A DNA stretch of 5,326 bases from Leptolyngbya sp. SIO4C1 (GTDB lineage Bacteria; Cyanobacteriota; Cyanobacteriia; Phormidesmidales; Phormidesmidaceae): positions 1 through 5,326 of the forward strand of contig JAAHIA010000350.1 in assembly GCA_010671975.1 (NCBI GenBank), written 5' to 3'. The notes below the pieces were generated by a model that saw nothing but the letters and a program-made list of their open reading frames with translations, ran no database searches and was not told the DNA's origin. Numbering within the stretch: the stretch's first letter is position 1; every line of letters starts with the position of its first letter. Both the position numbers and the translations under genes were made by a program. Shown here piece by piece: positions 5,091-5,326 of the stretch.

Positions 5091-5326
5091 CGCTGGCAGC
5101 TCAGAAGGAACCGGCTGCTGACTATCTTCTGGCGTCAGCGGCGTCGCAGGAATCTCTACCGGTGCGGCTGGCACCTCTGTACCGGGCGTATCCAGCAGAC
5201 CGGCGCTAAGGATAACGGTAGAGGCCATAAATAGGACCGTTAATGTCCAGGTTGCTCGGTTCAGCGTGGTTTCAGCACTCTTTGTGCTGGTAAAAAGCTG
5301 GGCCTGACCGCCAAGCGCACCTAGGA
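5067..5326 (-). CDS. secG: Preprotein translocase subunit SecG, C-terminal part, with an extra acidic tail
   Basis: SecG is the small accessory subunit of the SecYEG channel that exports unfolded proteins across the plasma and thylakoid membranes. The minus-strand frame is open from the window edge and ends with TAG at 5069-5067, giving 85 residues; the start and first membrane helix (about 30 residues, judging from the family) lie outside. Visible in order: the conserved cytoplasmic loop LGALGGQAQLFTSTKSAETT, then LNRATW, the second membrane helix (TLTVLFMASTVILSAGLL, about 27-44), then a 41-residue tail. Cyanobacterial SecG normally ends soon after that helix. The tail holds 10 prolines and 8 acidic residues with no lysine or arginine. 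By the known topology of E. coli SecG it would face the periplasm or lumen. The identity is well supported by the loop; the tail is unusual. The gene is convergent with the ExoD-family gene. Confidence 0.92.
   Translation of the reverse strand, partial: LGALGGQAQLFTSTKSAETTLNRATWTLTVLFMASTVILSAGLLDTPGTEVPAAPVEIPATPLTPEDSQQPVPSELPATQPETAE

Noticed and set aside
5031..5234. Plus-strand ORF of 67 codons at the right end
   Set aside because: It lies antisense to the secG tail, is rich in R and W, and has no family features; the minus-strand SecG reading is clear.

Overview
The window looks like ordinary chromosomal DNA of a free-living cyanobacterium. Three things point there. The HIP1 octamer GCGATCGC occurs six times (1401, 1418, 2250, 3031, 3114 and 4793), always inside genes. 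The AhcY and PanB proteins read like cyanobacterial family members from end to end. A SecG fragment at the right edge carries the signature loop of cyanobacterial SecG. I see no transposase, phage gene, CRISPR array, tRNA or rRNA. The identifications come from reading the translations, not from a database search.

Layout, left to right. Positions 1-619 hold no convincing gene. The first 300 bases are visibly AT-richer than the rest. There is a terminator-like hairpin at 106-131, a 13-base tandem repeat at 373-420 and one doubtful small ORF at 426-623. At 620-1666 (+) lies a secreted, stand-alone seven-bladed beta-propeller protein of the two-component-regulator-propeller type, with no kinase attached. 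Close behind it, on the same strand, is panB (1766-2542, possibly from 1682), the first committed enzyme of pantothenate/CoA synthesis. The two probably share a transcript. A strong hairpin at 2620-2648, preceded by a smaller one at 2585-2602, ends that unit.

The 373-base gap 2543-2915 in front of ahcY is the least explained part. It contains a 56-codon small ORF with a good ribosome binding site (2695-2865), a repeat-based set of mutually exclusive RNA stems (2722-2802) and two short dyads just before the gene. ahcY (2916-4193, +) encodes S-adenosylhomocysteine hydrolase, which recycles the by-product of SAM-dependent methylation. The 158-base gap after it has two hairpins lying back to back (4225-4297 and 4298-4326). 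It is followed by an ExoD-family membrane protein (4352-5023, +). At the right edge, convergent to that gene, is the 3' part of secG (5067-5326, -). It encodes the second membrane helix of the Sec channel subunit and an unusual proline-rich acidic tail.

The genes do not form one obvious pathway. PanB uses methylene-tetrahydrofolate and AhcY belongs to the methionine/SAM cycle, so both touch one-carbon metabolism, but the terminator between them argues for separate transcription. Nothing here amounts to a clear new multi-gene system. The best candidates for something undescribed are the structured ahcY leader with its small ORF, the hairpin pair at 4225-4326 and the SecG tail.
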